From Mallotus nudiflorus (lineage: Eukaryota; Streptophyta; Magnoliopsida; Malpighiales; Euphorbiaceae), in contig CANTUR010000002.1 in NCBI GenBank assembly GCA_947683625.1, forward strand, positions 7,596,501-7,660,500: DNA of 64,000 nucleotides, read 5' to 3'. Below are positions 33,847 through 45,147 of this stretch, one piece after another. Each line of letters begins with the position of its first letter. Positions within the stretch are counted from its first letter, which is position 1. A program made the translations under genes and the position numbers. The notes below the pieces were generated by a model. The model was not told where the DNA came from and searched no databases. It saw only the letters and a list, made by a program, of their open reading frames with translations.

Positions 33847-35177
33847 TGTTGACCATTTGCATAATCAAACTCCTAATTTTGGACTTTTACAAACAATTTT
33901 TATACTAATAATTTCAATTAAGTGTGTAGAGAATTATATACCAAACATATACCAAGCATATACACTTTTGGGTGAATAGTGACTTTTCGGGTTGTTTAAA
34001 CCTTTGAGATTGAAGAAGACTTTTTGACATATTTAGAGCTCTTAAATGTGAAAATGAGCTTCTTCAATTTTAAATTAGACATCTTAATCTTTCCAAATTG
34101 TACTTGATAATCAAAATCCAAGTTCATTTGGGTATGAAAATCTTTAGTCGAAGTCAGCATATGCAGCTTGCATTTTAGTTTGCATAGCTCTTGGTTATTC
34201 AACAATATCTTGAGCTAAAGATGTCCAAATAAGCTAATTCAAATATTTATGGAAATATAAGACAATTATCTACAACTTTTATGAGGAACATTTTGTCTGA
34301 ATCGATCATCTTCAGTCCCGTTCATGAGCATCTTTAGAAGTGATCATGAGCAGTCTGTCAAAGGAGCATTTGGAGCACATTCTTGCCAAAAGATGGCAGT
34401 GCTCCTCAAGAGCTGGTGGCTCATGACCTGCTTATGAGCGTACTTTTGAGAGCATTCCAATGGGAATTTTTGAAGACAACGGCTATATTTTCACCCCTCA
34501 CGAGCACTGTTCACTCGTGAGGAGGTCGTGAGCAGCCCTTGAGCTGCCATAAACTCAAGAATTGATTCAAAATCAATTCTAAACATTGGATACATGATTG
34601 ATACATCCAAAGACTACATTTTTGAGTGTTTTTCTATATAAACACAACTTAGAATTCAATTGAAAGATTAAGAAAACTTGTGCATCATTCATCATTTTCT
34701 TAAACATTCAATTGAGCTCTAAAACTTTCTTTCAATCAACATTCTTTGTGCATAACTCTTGTGAGAGTTGGTGAGTGATTAGAATAGACATTCTTATTCT
34801 TTTATTTTCTGGTTTTAGAAAACGGGAAGTGAGATTCTATTCTAAAGGAATTGGTTTAAGTGTTTAGCCATTAAAACACTTGGGAATTTGGTTTTTGAGT
34901 GAGCCTTGAAAACTTAAGATTGTAAGGTTGTAAGAGTGAGCCATAAAACTCTTGTGTATTCTCAATATTTTTAATAAGATTGTGGGTGATTAAAAAATCC
35001 TAACTTGGGGATAAGTTAGGTGGAGACGTAGGATTAATTGAGAATCCGAACTCCTTAAATATTTGTGTTCATCATTCTTCCTTCTCTACTCTTACTCACT
35101 TCTTGCAAATAATTCCTTTAATTTCCCATTTTTTTCGATAGTCTTATTCACCCCCCCCCCCCTCTAGGACTCTTTCA
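33847..35177 (+). mobile_element. Solo LTR of the SIRE-like family, opposite orientation
   Basis: It reads TGTTGACCATTTGC to GGACTCTTTCA, the reverse complement of the LTR at 2972 and 14697. It is 1331 bp with an exact TSD, TATGT, at 33842-33846 and 35178-35182. It keeps the 150-bp segment missing from the 3' LTR at 2972, the CTAACTT inverted repeat at about 35000-35019, the CTCGTGAG palindrome cluster at about 34320-34545, and a TATA-like CTATATAAACA near 34634. A run of 12 C lies at 35151-35162. Confidence 0.85.
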
Positions 35178-35182
35178 TATGT

Positions 35183-35924
35183 TAAGAAGGATCTTAGTAG
35201 CTTTGGGGATGTATTCATTAGCTTTTTTTTTCTTATCTGAAGTCTAATTTCTTACATATTAATTTTAAATTTTTACTTCGTGATATTCAATGTTTGGTTA
35301 GGGTCAAATTATGTTGAGACTGAAAGGTGATGCATGCTTTGTGTTTAAGGTTTAATTTGAATATTCACATCAATTATTTTGAGTCTGAAAGGAGATTAAT
35401 GACATAGGATCTAGTTTAAAGTCTATTAAGTTCAATTGAGTTGGGAGACCTTTTGAATACTTAATATTGCAGGAATTACCTTATGCTGGAAATTTGATTA
35501 AGAATTTATTAGTTTAACTTAGAGAGGTGAGAGTCCATGAGCTTAGATTAGCAATTGAATTAATTAAATTATCTTTTAATAACTTGAGAAAGAATTATAA
35601 GACACCATTAGTGGTAAGCATCATAACCAAAAATTTAGATTAGGTTAAGTAGGGTTGTTAATTAATACAAAAACTTCAAAGTGAAAAGTGAATTTCTAGT
35701 ACATGCGTTCATCATTAATTATTTATTTACATTAGTTTACATTGATTAGTTTATTAGTTTTTATTCAATTTTAATTTAAAGCTTTCAAACTCTGAACTTT
35801 ATTAATTTTTTTAGAGAAATAATTAACTAAATGAATTAATATTTGACAACTAATCTTTGTGAGAATGATACTCGTACTTCATTCACTATATTACTTAAGC
35901 AATCCGTATACTTGTTGTCAGCCC
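35183..35924 (+). repeat. Ty3/gypsy LTR-like remnant, right part
   Basis: It ends with TTTGTGAGAATGATACTCGT, then CGTATACTTGTTGTCA. This is the usual 3' end of Athila/Tat-type LTRs (family pattern GTGGGA..GA.ACTC....TATACTTG..). It is joined directly to a gypsy RNase H fragment at about 35925, so a deletion or recombination has taken place. Confidence 0.4.
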
Positions 35925-36017
35925 TAACCATGTTAGTACTAACAATTAAGCAGAATATGAAGCCCTTGTGATCAATTTGAAGATTATCTAAAAACTGAAG
36001 ATAGAGAATTTGTTGAT
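35925..36017 (+). pseudogene. Tat-lineage gypsy second RNase H, first fragment
   Basis: The plus strand reads STNN-stop-AEYEALVINLK and then ENLLIM, matching the TNNEAEYEAL motif of the additional RNase H found in Tat-lineage gypsy elements. It is cut at 36018 by a hAT-like insertion. The expected next motif, GDSQL, follows immediately at 43241. Confidence 0.65.
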
Positions 36018-36360
36018 CATGGGTAAGGCTAAGCATTGGATGGAGAAAATACCAAACCGAAATACATTAAAATCGTACCAAACTGAATAATTTTAATTTC
36101 AAACCAAACCAAACTAAGTTTTATGACTAATTTGGTATAGTACTACATATTTGCAAAAAATTGAATCGAGAACTATGTTGAGCTGAAACCAAATATAGTA
36201 TTGAATATTAATAAATAATATATAAATATGAATAATTGTAGCAAACTTAATTATATATTTTTCATTGTATTACTAAGTATACATTAAGTGGCATATGTGT
36301 AATAATATATAATAAAAATTAATATGTTTTGTGTTTAAAATATAATAAATTAATTACTAA

Positions 36361-36438
36361 TTTTTCATCATCATCATCATTATTATTATTATTATTATTA
36401 TTATTAGTTGTTGTTGTAGTCGTAGTAGTAGTAGTAGT
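36361..36438. repeat. Trinucleotide microsatellite
   Basis: Runs of CAT, ATT, GTT and GTA units follow each other. They lie in the left hAT-derived part. Confidence 0.9.
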
Positions 36439-36459
36439 TAGTAATCTAATCAGACTGAT

Positions 36460-36870
36460 ATTATTTAAAATTATTGTAATATTATTATGTTATTATTTTT
36501 ATTGCAAATTAATATGTAGACATATAATATCGATAACTAAAATGACATAGTTTTGTCTAAAACTACATCGTTTTGATTAAAGTAATGATATTACAAACAA
36601 AAATAACATAATGGTCATTTCTATTAATTAAAATATATTGTTATTATTATATTTAATAACTTATTTATTGTTATTGTTATTCAGTAATCTAAACTTATTT
36701 ATATTATTTAAAGTTAATAAGGAAAATAGTATTATTATAATTATTATTTTTACTTCGTACTAACATATATAGACATTTATTATAAATAATCAAAACAACG
36801 TAGTATTGCCTAACACTACATCATTTTGGTTAAAGTAAGTAGTGATCTTACAAATAAAAATAAGAGAAGT
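36460..36870. repeat. Two diverged copies of a 160-bp block
   Basis: The segment at about 36480-36612 (GACATAGTTTTGTCTAAAAC, then ACATCGTTTTGATTAAAGTA) recurs at about 36735-36862 (AACGTAGTATTGCCTAACAC, then ACATCATTTTGGTTAAAGTA). It is a tandem duplication inside the hAT-like element. Confidence 0.6.
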
Positions 36871-36874
36871 TAGG

Positions 36875-36879
<5 letters not shown>

Positions 36880-36915
<36 letters not shown>
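36880..36915. repeat. (TA)n microsatellite
   Basis: About 18 TA units directly before the tandem blocks that precede the LINE. Confidence 0.9.
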
Positions 36916-36916
<1 letters not shown>

Positions 36917-36919
<3 letters not shown>

Positions 36920-37281
36920 TTGAAATTTGATCCCTAGACCTTTTCATTTTATTTTACTTAACCTCTCTCATGTGAAGCAACTCTGAAAAAGAAAACCCTA
37001 GGCATCAAGCTCCTTTGCTGACATCTTTGATCATTGGCTCTGTGTGTATGTGTGTGTGTGTGTGTCTATATATATATAGTAACTAGTAGCTAAAATTCGA
37101 TCCCCTAACCCTTTTCATTTTATTTTACTTAACCTCTCTCATGTGAAGTATCTCCGAAAAAGAAAACCCTAGGCATCAAGCTCCTTTGTTGAACCTTTTC
37201 ATTTTATTGTACTTAACCTCTCTCATATTAAGTATATTTGAAAAAGAAAACCCTAAGCATCAATCTCTTTTGCTAGCATCT
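36917..37281 (+). repeat. Three tandem copies of an 85-105-bp unit before the LINE
   Basis: The core CCTTTTCATTTTATTTTACTT, AACCTCTCTCATGTGAAG, GAAAAAGAAAACCCTAGGCA and TCAAGCTCCTTTG recurs at about 36939, 37109 and 37194. The first two copies also share a TAG..TAAAATT.GATCCC start. A (GT)n tract (37041-37066) separates copies 1 and 2. Position just before LINE ORF1 suggests 5' UTR monomers, an inference. Confidence 0.7.
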
Positions 37282-37329
37282 CCGATTACTAGCTAGTCTC
37301 CCATCAATGATTCCTTCTTATTATCTATC

Positions 37330-38560
37330 ATGGAAATCATCAGTCACATGGATACGTTCTCTGTTCCTAGGTTTTCTCAATTAAGCGAACCTGCTCTATA
37401 TGTTTCTAAGAAAACTTTTGCTTTAATTATGGCCAAACAGTCACTGATAACAATGAGTACGTCAAAGGCTATTAATCACTGTGGTTTTATTTCTATCAAA
37501 CTTTATCAAAGCCTATATCATCAAAGGCTATCGATGTGTTAATATGCTTTAATAGGTCAAACGGTTCTGATGAAGGGTGACTTACCTTGGAAGATTTTTT
37601 ATTTAAAGGCTAAGTTGTCAACTATTTCGGTTTATTAGATGCATGGAAGCTTATTTCTTTAGGTAGGGGATATTACCAAATTATCTTGACTTCATATTCA
37701 GAGAAGAAAATGGTTTAGGGAAAGGGTTTAGTGGCTCTCAAGCTAGGAACTCTACATTTACAACATTAGTATCTGGATTTTGATCCATTTGAGCATAAAA
37801 AAATAACTACTTAATAGTAGGTTCAATTTTATAAATTACCTTAAGAGCATTGGCATCCTAAAATTCTTGCAGATATAGCAAGGGGCGTGGGGACTCCCCT
37901 TCATGTTAATAATAATACTCTTAATGGTGAATTTAGCCATTATGCAAGAATATTAATTGAAGTTGATCTTTCTGAAAAACTTTAAGACTCTTTAATGATT
38001 GAATGAATCTGGAAGAGTTTTTTAATTAATGTTGTTTGCGAGAATCTCCCCACTTTTTGCTCTTCTTCTTTTAATATTGATCATGTTCAAGTAAATTTCA
38101 CTCAAATAAATTTAAAAATAAAGTGATAAAAAGTAAGAAAAATAAAGTTGATGAAGTTAAGACTCAACGGCAGCCAAAAGCGAGACCTTCTAGTTGCTCA
38201 AGAGACTACCAAGATTGAAATAGAAAATGGTGCCCCATGATTCTACTATGTAGGTTCCTACCACTAATTTGCAGGTGGATAGTATACAGGTAGTTAACTA
38301 TGCACAAGATGTTAATGATGCTACTAACGTATTCAATAATGTTGATACTGTTCCACATGATGATGATGTTATCTCCAATGTTCAACAATAGGATATGGTT
38401 CACGAGAATACTGATTTCATAGAGCTTCCTCATTATCATGTTTCTTGAGCTGAAAAAGTGGAAAATGAGGAAGAATGTTAGACAACAAATTCCCATCAGA
38501 AGAATAACAATAAAAAAATTGCAAAGACCATATCAAGTTACTCTCATAAAAAGAGTAACC
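37330..38560 (+). pseudogene. L1-type LINE ORF1 (gag-like, DUF4283 domain), broken
   Basis: The first part, 37330-37542, reads MEIISHMDTFSVPRFSQLSE, then VSKKTFALIMAKQS. After several stops, GDLPWKI and LKAKLS appear near 37570-37620. At about 37850-37975 comes WHPKILADIARGVGTPLHVN, then EFSHYARILIEVDL. The last stretch is the signature of the DUF4283 domain in gag-like proteins of plant LINEs, which bind the element's RNA. Stops and frameshifts are frequent. The CCHC knuckle expected downstream was not recognised. It lies just before ORF2, as in plant L1 elements. Confidence 0.65.
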
Positions 38561-38579
38561 GAGAAACCTATATGTCTTA

Positions 38580-39460
38580 ATCTATGAATATTTTTATTAG
38601 AATTGTCATGGTATTAGAAATTCTAAAACTTAGAGAATTATTTTTCATTTTTGTAAGCTATTCAGATTGAACTTAATATGCCTTGTCAAACCTATAGTAC
38701 ATTTTGACTCTATTTCTTCTTCTTTTTGGCAATCATTGAATTTATCTTTCATTGTTTCCAATAATTATATGTTGCCTTCTTTATGGATTTTGGGCACTTC
38801 AACAATAGTTCCAACTTTTATTCATGTACATAATCAGCATATGAGCATGTATTTGACATTTACTAATTAACTTCACATGATTAGCTTTATTTATTATAGT
38901 ATTAAACTTTATAATGACTTTATCAATCTGGCTCCTTCTACTCCTAGTTGCTGGCTGGTTAGGAGATCTCAATTTTATTCTTCTTTCCTATGGAAAAACA
39001 GGAAGAGCTTTTATAGTCCATCTATGTAGGGATTTTAGAACTTTTATTGACTCTTGTAATTTGTTACATATTCCTTTAAGAGATGCTCAGTTCACGTGGC
39101 ATAATAGTTTTTTAGGTTTGGATAGAGTGGAAAGTCTTTTTTATCACTCCTTAGCATTTACAGGCTTTTTTTCTCATTTTGTCAATTTATTAATTATTTG
39201 ATGCATCCTAGACATTATTTATATCACAATACTTTATTATTATCATATAATAATGGCCTTATTAAGGTTCCTTTATTCAAGTTTCAGGCAATGTGGCTAA
39301 CGTATAGTTCTTTTCGAGAATTAATTTCTTCTCATTGGTCACAGGAGATGTTAGGTTTACCTCTTATGCAAGCGTTATCTATCAAGCTGAAATGTCTTCA
39401 TCAGGCTTTAAGACATTGGAATAAGGGTAATCTCAATTTAAATATTTATAAAGCTTAAGA
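38580..39460 (+). pseudogene. L1-type LINE ORF2 endonuclease domain, broken
   Basis: The plus strand shows N-C-H-G-I-R-N near 38600 (family motif WNCRG). Next come FWQSLNLSFIVSNN and LWIL (38720-38800), then WLGDLNFIL with GKTGRA (38950-39010) and LRDAQFTWHN (39075-39108). This order is that of the apurinic-like endonuclease that nicks target DNA for LINE insertion. The key GDFN motif reads GDLN. The frame changes several times. Confidence 0.7.
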
Positions 39461-41190
39461 ATTTCTTTTAGAGATTCAAAATTCTCTCTCTGTTCATAGA
39501 ATTTTTGATGCTCTTCATCATCTAGAATTAGAAGCTCACGCTTCTTTAGAAGCTCATCTCCTTCAGCAAGAGATTTTTCTTAAAGAAAAAAGTAGAGCTT
39601 GATGGCTTACAGCTGGTGATAGAAATACAACTTTCTTTCATAATCTTGTTTCTAAATGACAGCCTTTACAAGCGATCTTTGCTTTGTAAATTGATGGGAA
39701 TATTTTTTATAATGTAAATGCTATTGAGAATTGTGTAGTGGATTTCTATAGAAAACTTTTTGGCCTAAATATAGGTGTGTCTTCTAACTTATCTATTATT
39801 AAGGATATTGTCCCATCGTTGGTTACAGGCATTGATAATTTTGAGCTTACCTATTGCCTTACCTTTGATGAAATTAAGTAGTGTGTTTTTATGATAGATC
39901 CTCGTAGTGCTCTAGGTCCATATAGTTTTACAAGTCTATTTTTTAGGCCTTTTTAGGACATTATTGTTTAGATGTGTGCAATGCTGTAATAAGTTTTTTT
40001 GCACTAGGAAAATTATTCCAGGTTTTAATTCTAACTTTATGATTTTAATTCCTAAGGTAAAGGAAGCTATTATGATTGATTAGTTTCACCCTATTACTCT
40101 TAGTAATTTTGTTATAAAATTATTAGTAAGATTTTTGCTGATCGATTATCCTTGATTGCTATGAAAGTAAATTCTTGTAATTAATTTGGTTTTATTAAAA
40201 ATAGAAATATTTCGCAATGCATTCTCCAGCTTTGGAAGGGATTAATATGCTTGATAAACATTGTTTTAGGGGGAATATAACTCTGAAAATTGACATTCAA
40301 AAGGCTTTTAATACTATGGATTAGAATTTTATTTTTGATGTTTTAGAGCCTTTTGGCTTTTTTTTACAATTTTGGGATTGGGTTCTATAAAGTTTTTCTT
40401 CTACTTGAATTTATATTAAGGTGAATAGAATTTCTGTTAGAATTTTTGCTAGAATTTCTGTTAAGGTGAATTGGGTTCTAAAAGGTTATTTTTCATTCTC
40501 AAAAGGTGTTAGACAATGAGATCCTTTATCTTCAATTCTTTTTTATTTGGCTAAAGATTTTTTGAGTAAATAGCTTTCAAAGGCTACCATGGATAATTTT
40601 TTCGACATGATGCATTATTCTAAAGGTAATTTTTTCCCTTCACATTTGTTATATGTTGATGATCTTATCTTTGGCAAAGCTTCTTCTAAAAATATGAATA
40701 TATTAGCACATATTTTTCATGTGTATAGTGATCTCTCAGGTCAAAGGGTTAATTAAGCTAAGTCTAACATTTATTTTGGTAAGGCTGTCACTTTTTAAAG
40801 ATCACAAGCTTTAAGGCAAATTATTGGTGTTAATTATGGCACTTTTCCTTTTGACTATCTTAGGGTTCCACTTTTTCAAGGTTCTCCTCCCAAAAAATGG
40901 CTATAACCCATAGCTAACAAGATTATTAGTAAGTTTGCTAAGTGGAAGGGATCCTCTCTCTCTATGGTAGGCCTTTAATACTTATTAATTTAGTTATTAT
41001 GAGTTTTTTTTTACATTGTTTTTTTATTTATAAATGGCCCTACAATTTACTGGTTCATATGAAAAAGTGCATAAGAAATTTTCTTTGGACTGGATCTATT
41101 GATATTTTTAAGCTAGTGATTGTGCCTTGGTCTTTTTGTTGTTTAAATCAAAAGAATATTGGTCTTAGGATCAAAAATCTTGAGTAGGTT
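39461..41190 (+). pseudogene. L1-type LINE reverse transcriptase, broken
   Basis: The RT palm is visible as LLYVDDLIFGKAS, with the active-site YVDD at 40652-40663, followed by LSGQRVN and KSNIYFG. Next come FPFDYLRVPLFQGSPPKKW (about 40845-40905) and KFAKWKGSSLSM (about 40930-40970). A thumb-like MKKCIRNFLWTGSIDIFK ends at about 41115. Upstream are GL-GPYSFTSLFFR-type residues and KLTFKRLL (about 39910-40310). Many stops lie in between. The order and wording are those of plant L1 RT. Confidence 0.75.
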
Positions 41191-42640
41191 AATTTGGCAC
41201 TCCTTGGAAAATTGTCTTGGCACTAATAACTTAACATTTTTTTCCTTTACCTCTCTTTCGCAGTCGGTTTCTTTTGGCTTTGAGATCCATAAAGCCTACT
41301 CCTATTACCTCTTCTATATAGAGTTCGATTAAATCTTCTTTTGTACAGCTGTGTGATTCTATTAAATGGTTTATTGTCTTTAATTCTTCTTTAAAGTTTT
41401 GGACTGATTAGTGGCTTCATCCTTCCTTAGTTTCTTAGCTCAATATCCCTCTTATTCAACAAGCTAAATTGGACGTACCAATTTCAGATTTTTTGGTTGA
41501 CAGGGTTTGGCATCTTCATGTGGATCTTCCTTTAGATATTAAGAGTGAAATTAGTCAAATTCAACCTTTGAAAGGTAGCTCAGATGTTTGTATTTGGCTT
41601 CCTTCTTTTGATGGAAAATACTTAATAAAAAAAATTTTGGCTGCTCATTCCCAACCTACAATTGCTTTGTCCAAGTTCATTTGGAAAGAATTTTTTCCTT
41701 ATTCTTGTTTACTTTTAGTTTAGCAAGCTTATCTTGTTTATATTCCTACTAAATATAATTTAGCTAAAAAGGGTTTTAGTATGGCTTTTTGATGTTGCTT
41801 TATCAGATTGCTCCTAAGAAAATAAATCATATTTTTATTCAGTGCCTATTTACTAGAAAAGTTTTGCATGTTGTCTAGTGTTCCCTTCCAACTTTGGGTT
41901 CACTTGTATCTTTTGTTAATGCAACCTTCTATAGCAACTTCAGCTCTCAAATTAAAGTGCTTTGGAATGGTGCCATTGTTAGTGCAATATGGCTGCTTTG
42001 GCATTATAGGAAATTAATTATATTTGAGAATGATAAGCCTAGTATCTTTTCTACTTGTCACAATCTTTAGAAGATGATAAAGGAGTGTTATTTTTTTAAA
42101 CAAGGATCTATGTCTAATTCCTTATCTGAATTGCACACTCTTCTTTTTTGAATGTTTCAGCTATTCCATCTAAAGCTCCTAGGATTATTGGCATCACTTG
42201 GTATCCTCTACTTTTAGGTTAGATAAAGGTTAACACTAATGGTTTGATAATTAGTTCCCCTAACATTTTAGGTGCGGGTAGGGTTTTGTACAATTCCAAC
42301 GGTTATGTTAAAGGAGCTTTTGCATTTAATAGTGGTATTTCTTTTGCTTATATTGCTGAATTAAAGGCTGTCATGTTTGTTATTCACAAGGCCAAGGAAT
42401 TAGGTTGGTGTAATTTGTGGATTAAGTATGATTCAACATGGGTAGTGTATTTACTTTAGTCTCTAGATATCCCATGGACTATCTAACATCAATAAGATTC
42501 ATGTTTAACAGATTTACAAGGCTTCTATGTTGTGGTTTCCCATATTTATCGTGAGGGTAATGCTGTCATTAATAAGTTAGCTAAATTTGATGTTCAACAT
42601 TTGGTCCTCAACATTTAGTCCTTCATTGGTAGTCATTTTC
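41191..42640 (+). pseudogene. L1-type LINE C-terminal region with RNase H domain
   Basis: The segment 41469-41723 reads DFLVDRVWHLHVDLPLDIKS, then WLPSFDGKYLIKK, like the zinc-binding region after RT in plant L1 ORF2 (W....DG.Y..K). At 42244-42459 is a RNase H fold of the plant L1 RNase H-bearing type: LGAGRVLYNSNGYVKGAFAF, SFAYIAELKAVMFVIHKAKE, LWIKYDSTWVV. The first catalytic Asp is Asn (NTNG for NTDG), while the Glu in AELKA and the Asp in YDST are kept. No terminal poly(A) or TSD was defined. Confidence 0.7.
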
Positions 42641-43232
42641 CATAAATTTTTATAATCAACTTCTTTTTTAGGATTTTAGCTCTATTAAGCTTTTATTTTT
42701 CTTGGTTATTTCATCTATGTACTTTTCTTTTATTAATAATATTTTGAGCCTTTATATATGATAAGGATGTTAAGATTGTGCCAACCAGTTAGGATGATTG
42801 GGCGCACTCACTGATATTTGGTTTCAACTTTTATTTTATATATATATATATAACAGTTGCCAAATATATATATAATATAATATAGGTTAAGCATACACAA
42901 TAATTTTGCTGAAAATATATGTTTATCTAAAATGTATAACCACACACAAACTTTTACTATTTATTTATTGGTAACAAGTATAAATTCACTTAACAATATA
43001 AACTTATGTATAACATAAATTTCTGAAGCCCGTTTTGAATTATACCATACCAATCCATTTTAAAAGAATTAAATCTTTATACTGAACTATCCCAAAAATT
43101 GGGATGGTACCAGTATAGAGATTTTTAAATTTGGTACTCATATTAAAGATTTTATTTTTGCAATCTCCAAAAATTTGATATGGTTCTAAAGATTTAAAAT
43201 TTTTGAATTTCCCTAACCCATACTCACCCATA
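42641..43232. other. LINE 3' tail and right hAT-derived end
   Basis: AT-rich, with a short TA run at about 42837-42853. After it the sequence changes character and ends with the hAT-like terminus. The exact LINE end is not resolved. Confidence 0.5.
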
Positions 43233-43240
43233 ATCATGGG

Positions 43241-44093
43241 AGATTCTCAATTGCCATTGAAACAATTATATGGAGAATTCATAAAAGTCTCTTTCCTACA
43301 TGTGCCTAAAAAAGACAATTGGGAGGTCGATGAGTTAGCTTAAATTGCTTATGGCTTGAAATTATCTGATGAACTTACACATAAACTAATCTTAGTACAA
43401 AAGAGACATCACCCTTCCATTATGGAGAAGGAAATTCTTACCAACACTTTTTATAGGAAGGTTGATTTGATAAGGGATTGGAGAATAGAGATAAAAAAAA
43501 GTACATGGATTCTCCAAGAAAAAAGGTTCTCTATTCCATTAAGGTGAAGTCACTCAACTATACATTGCTTAATGGAGAGTTATACAAGAAAGGCTATAAT
43601 GGATTACTATTGAGATGTATGGGTTTTTTAGGTGTTATGGAGATTATGTAGTAGGTTCATAAAAGAGTCTACAGTGCTCCCCAATTAGGAGTTAAAATGA
43701 GATGGTAGATAAGGAGATATGACTATTATTGAATGGTAATCCTTAAGTACAACATTAAGTATTCCAAAGGGTGCTAATAGTGCCAAAAGCATAGGAGAGT
43801 TCAGAGGATACCCATAGATAATCTCTATTATATTGTTAAACCATGGCCATTCCATGATTGGGCAATGGATTTGATAGAAAAATTTTATCCTTCATCTTTT
43901 GAAGAGCATTATTTTATTCTTATTGCTACTGATTATTTTTCTAAGTGGATGGAAGCAATTCCTTTAAAAAAATCAAAGCGCAAATTCATCAAAAAACACT
44001 TGATCCATAAGTTTGGTATACCCCAATCCATTACCATATATAAAAGTATGATGTTCATAAGAAATGAGAAGCACGAGATTGCATTTAACTATA
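43241..44093 (+). pseudogene. Tat-lineage gypsy second RNase H end and integrase, broken
   Basis: It begins GDSQLPLKQLYGEF, completing the RNase H motif left at 36017. VSFLHVPKKDNWEVDELA, GLKLSDELTHKLILVQKRHH and LLNGELYKKGY follow. Integrase then shows the zinc region (VHKGVYGAHQLGVKMRW, KGCQ-stop-CQKH) and the core PWPFHDWAMDLIEKF, ILIATDYFSKWMEAIPLKK. The first catalytic Asp (AMD) is present. Stops lie in the zinc finger and elsewhere. These phrases are characteristic of Tat (Retand/Ogre-like) gypsy elements. It is cut at 44094 by a solo LTR. Confidence 0.85.
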
Positions 44094-45147
44094 TGATGTG
44101 AATCCAAATAGTAAGTTTAAAACATTGAAAAGCTCAAGAAGGCCAAATGACAATGTCAAATACCAAGAAGCTTTAAAAGGCCTTAATTATAAAATCAATG
44201 CATTTAAAAGGCCCAAAAAATAATAAATTATAATCCAAATGATTAAGAGGAAAAAGGGCACTCAGATGATCATGAAAATCTCATTAAAACAAGTCTAAAA
44301 TATGCATGGAAGCACTAGTACATTTATAGTCATTGAAGATTACGCACAAAGGAATAACTTGCACTCAAATTGAGGGATAAGTTATTATTGTGACCGTAAA
44401 TCTAAAATACAGTAGCCCCTTCTTTAGCATTGAGTGATTTGACTTGTTAACTAAGTTGGTTATAACTTGGTTAATGTGCGAGGAAACACCTTGGCTCGAC
44501 TTAAAATGTATTTTTATCCACTTCAACAATATAATAACATAAAAATAAGCATCTTTGAGAGTCATTAAACATTTGAATTAAATTTTTACGTATTATAGTT
44601 ATTAGAGGTGTAATAAATATGATTAATGGGTGCACTAATTATCAATACAAATTATAATATGATGTAAGTGTGTCTAGAATAAGTGTGTGTAATTAATCTT
44701 GAAGTCTATATAAACAATCCCATCATTGTAAATGAGCTTAGAAGAGCTTAGTGTAGTCCAATGGATGATTAATAAAATAAGAGTATTTTCTCTTTTGTTG
44801 TTTAATCATGTGTTCTTATCAAACTAGTGAGTTTTTGGGAAACTATGTTAGGAATGTATGGATTTATCAGTCTATATTTTCAAATGATAGATTGTGGCAT
44901 CTATGGTTATTTATTGTTTGTTTATTATTAATTTAAGGGGTTAAAATTTTCTTATAGCTTTGGTTATTTTAATTAAGCAAATATGAGGTGAAAATCAAAT
45001 GTTTGAATTAGAACTTGGTTTGAACTTTGCTTGAGAGTGTGGATTAGTGTTCAAAAGATCGAATGTGTTGATTTTGTATATCATATGCATTATAGCACTT
45101 TTCCTACCAAGGTTTATGATTTGCTAAATTTCTCTATTTTTATATCA
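44094..45147 (+). mobile_element. Solo LTR (1.05 kb) in the gypsy integrase
   Basis: It begins TGATGTGAATCC and ends TTTTTATATCA. The TSD is CTATA at 44089-44093 and CTATG at 45148-45152 (4 of 5). It holds GTCTATATAAACAATCC (TATA-like, about 44705) and GATTAATAAAATAAGAG downstream, so transcription is probably plus. Removing it with one TSD copy lets the gypsy integrase frame go on without a break. Family unknown. Confidence 0.75.

Larger units (their letters stand above)
36026..43232. mobile_element. hAT-like element carrying a LINE
   Basis: An exact 8-bp duplication, ATCATGGG, lies at 36018-36025 and 43233-43240. The ends are short imperfect inverted repeats. The left reads TAAGGCTAAGCATTGG and the reverse complement of the right reads TATGGGTGAGTATGGG. 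Subterminal segments on both sides contain ACCAAACCGAAAT-type sequence common in plant hAT relatives. The gypsy reading frame resumes directly after the second TSD copy. No hAT transposase was seen; most of the 7.2 kb is an L1 LINE that must have entered later. The hAT-derived parts are about 36026-36880 and 42860-43232. Confidence 0.7.

Noticed and set aside
36329..36550. 73-codon plus ORF rich in Ser, Leu and Val that looks like a membrane protein.
   Set aside because: The apparent hydrophobic helix is the translation of a trinucleotide microsatellite.
37330..37542. A separate small host gene.
   Set aside because: It leads into DUF4283-type residues and LINE ORF2 in the same orientation, so it is better read as decayed LINE ORF1.
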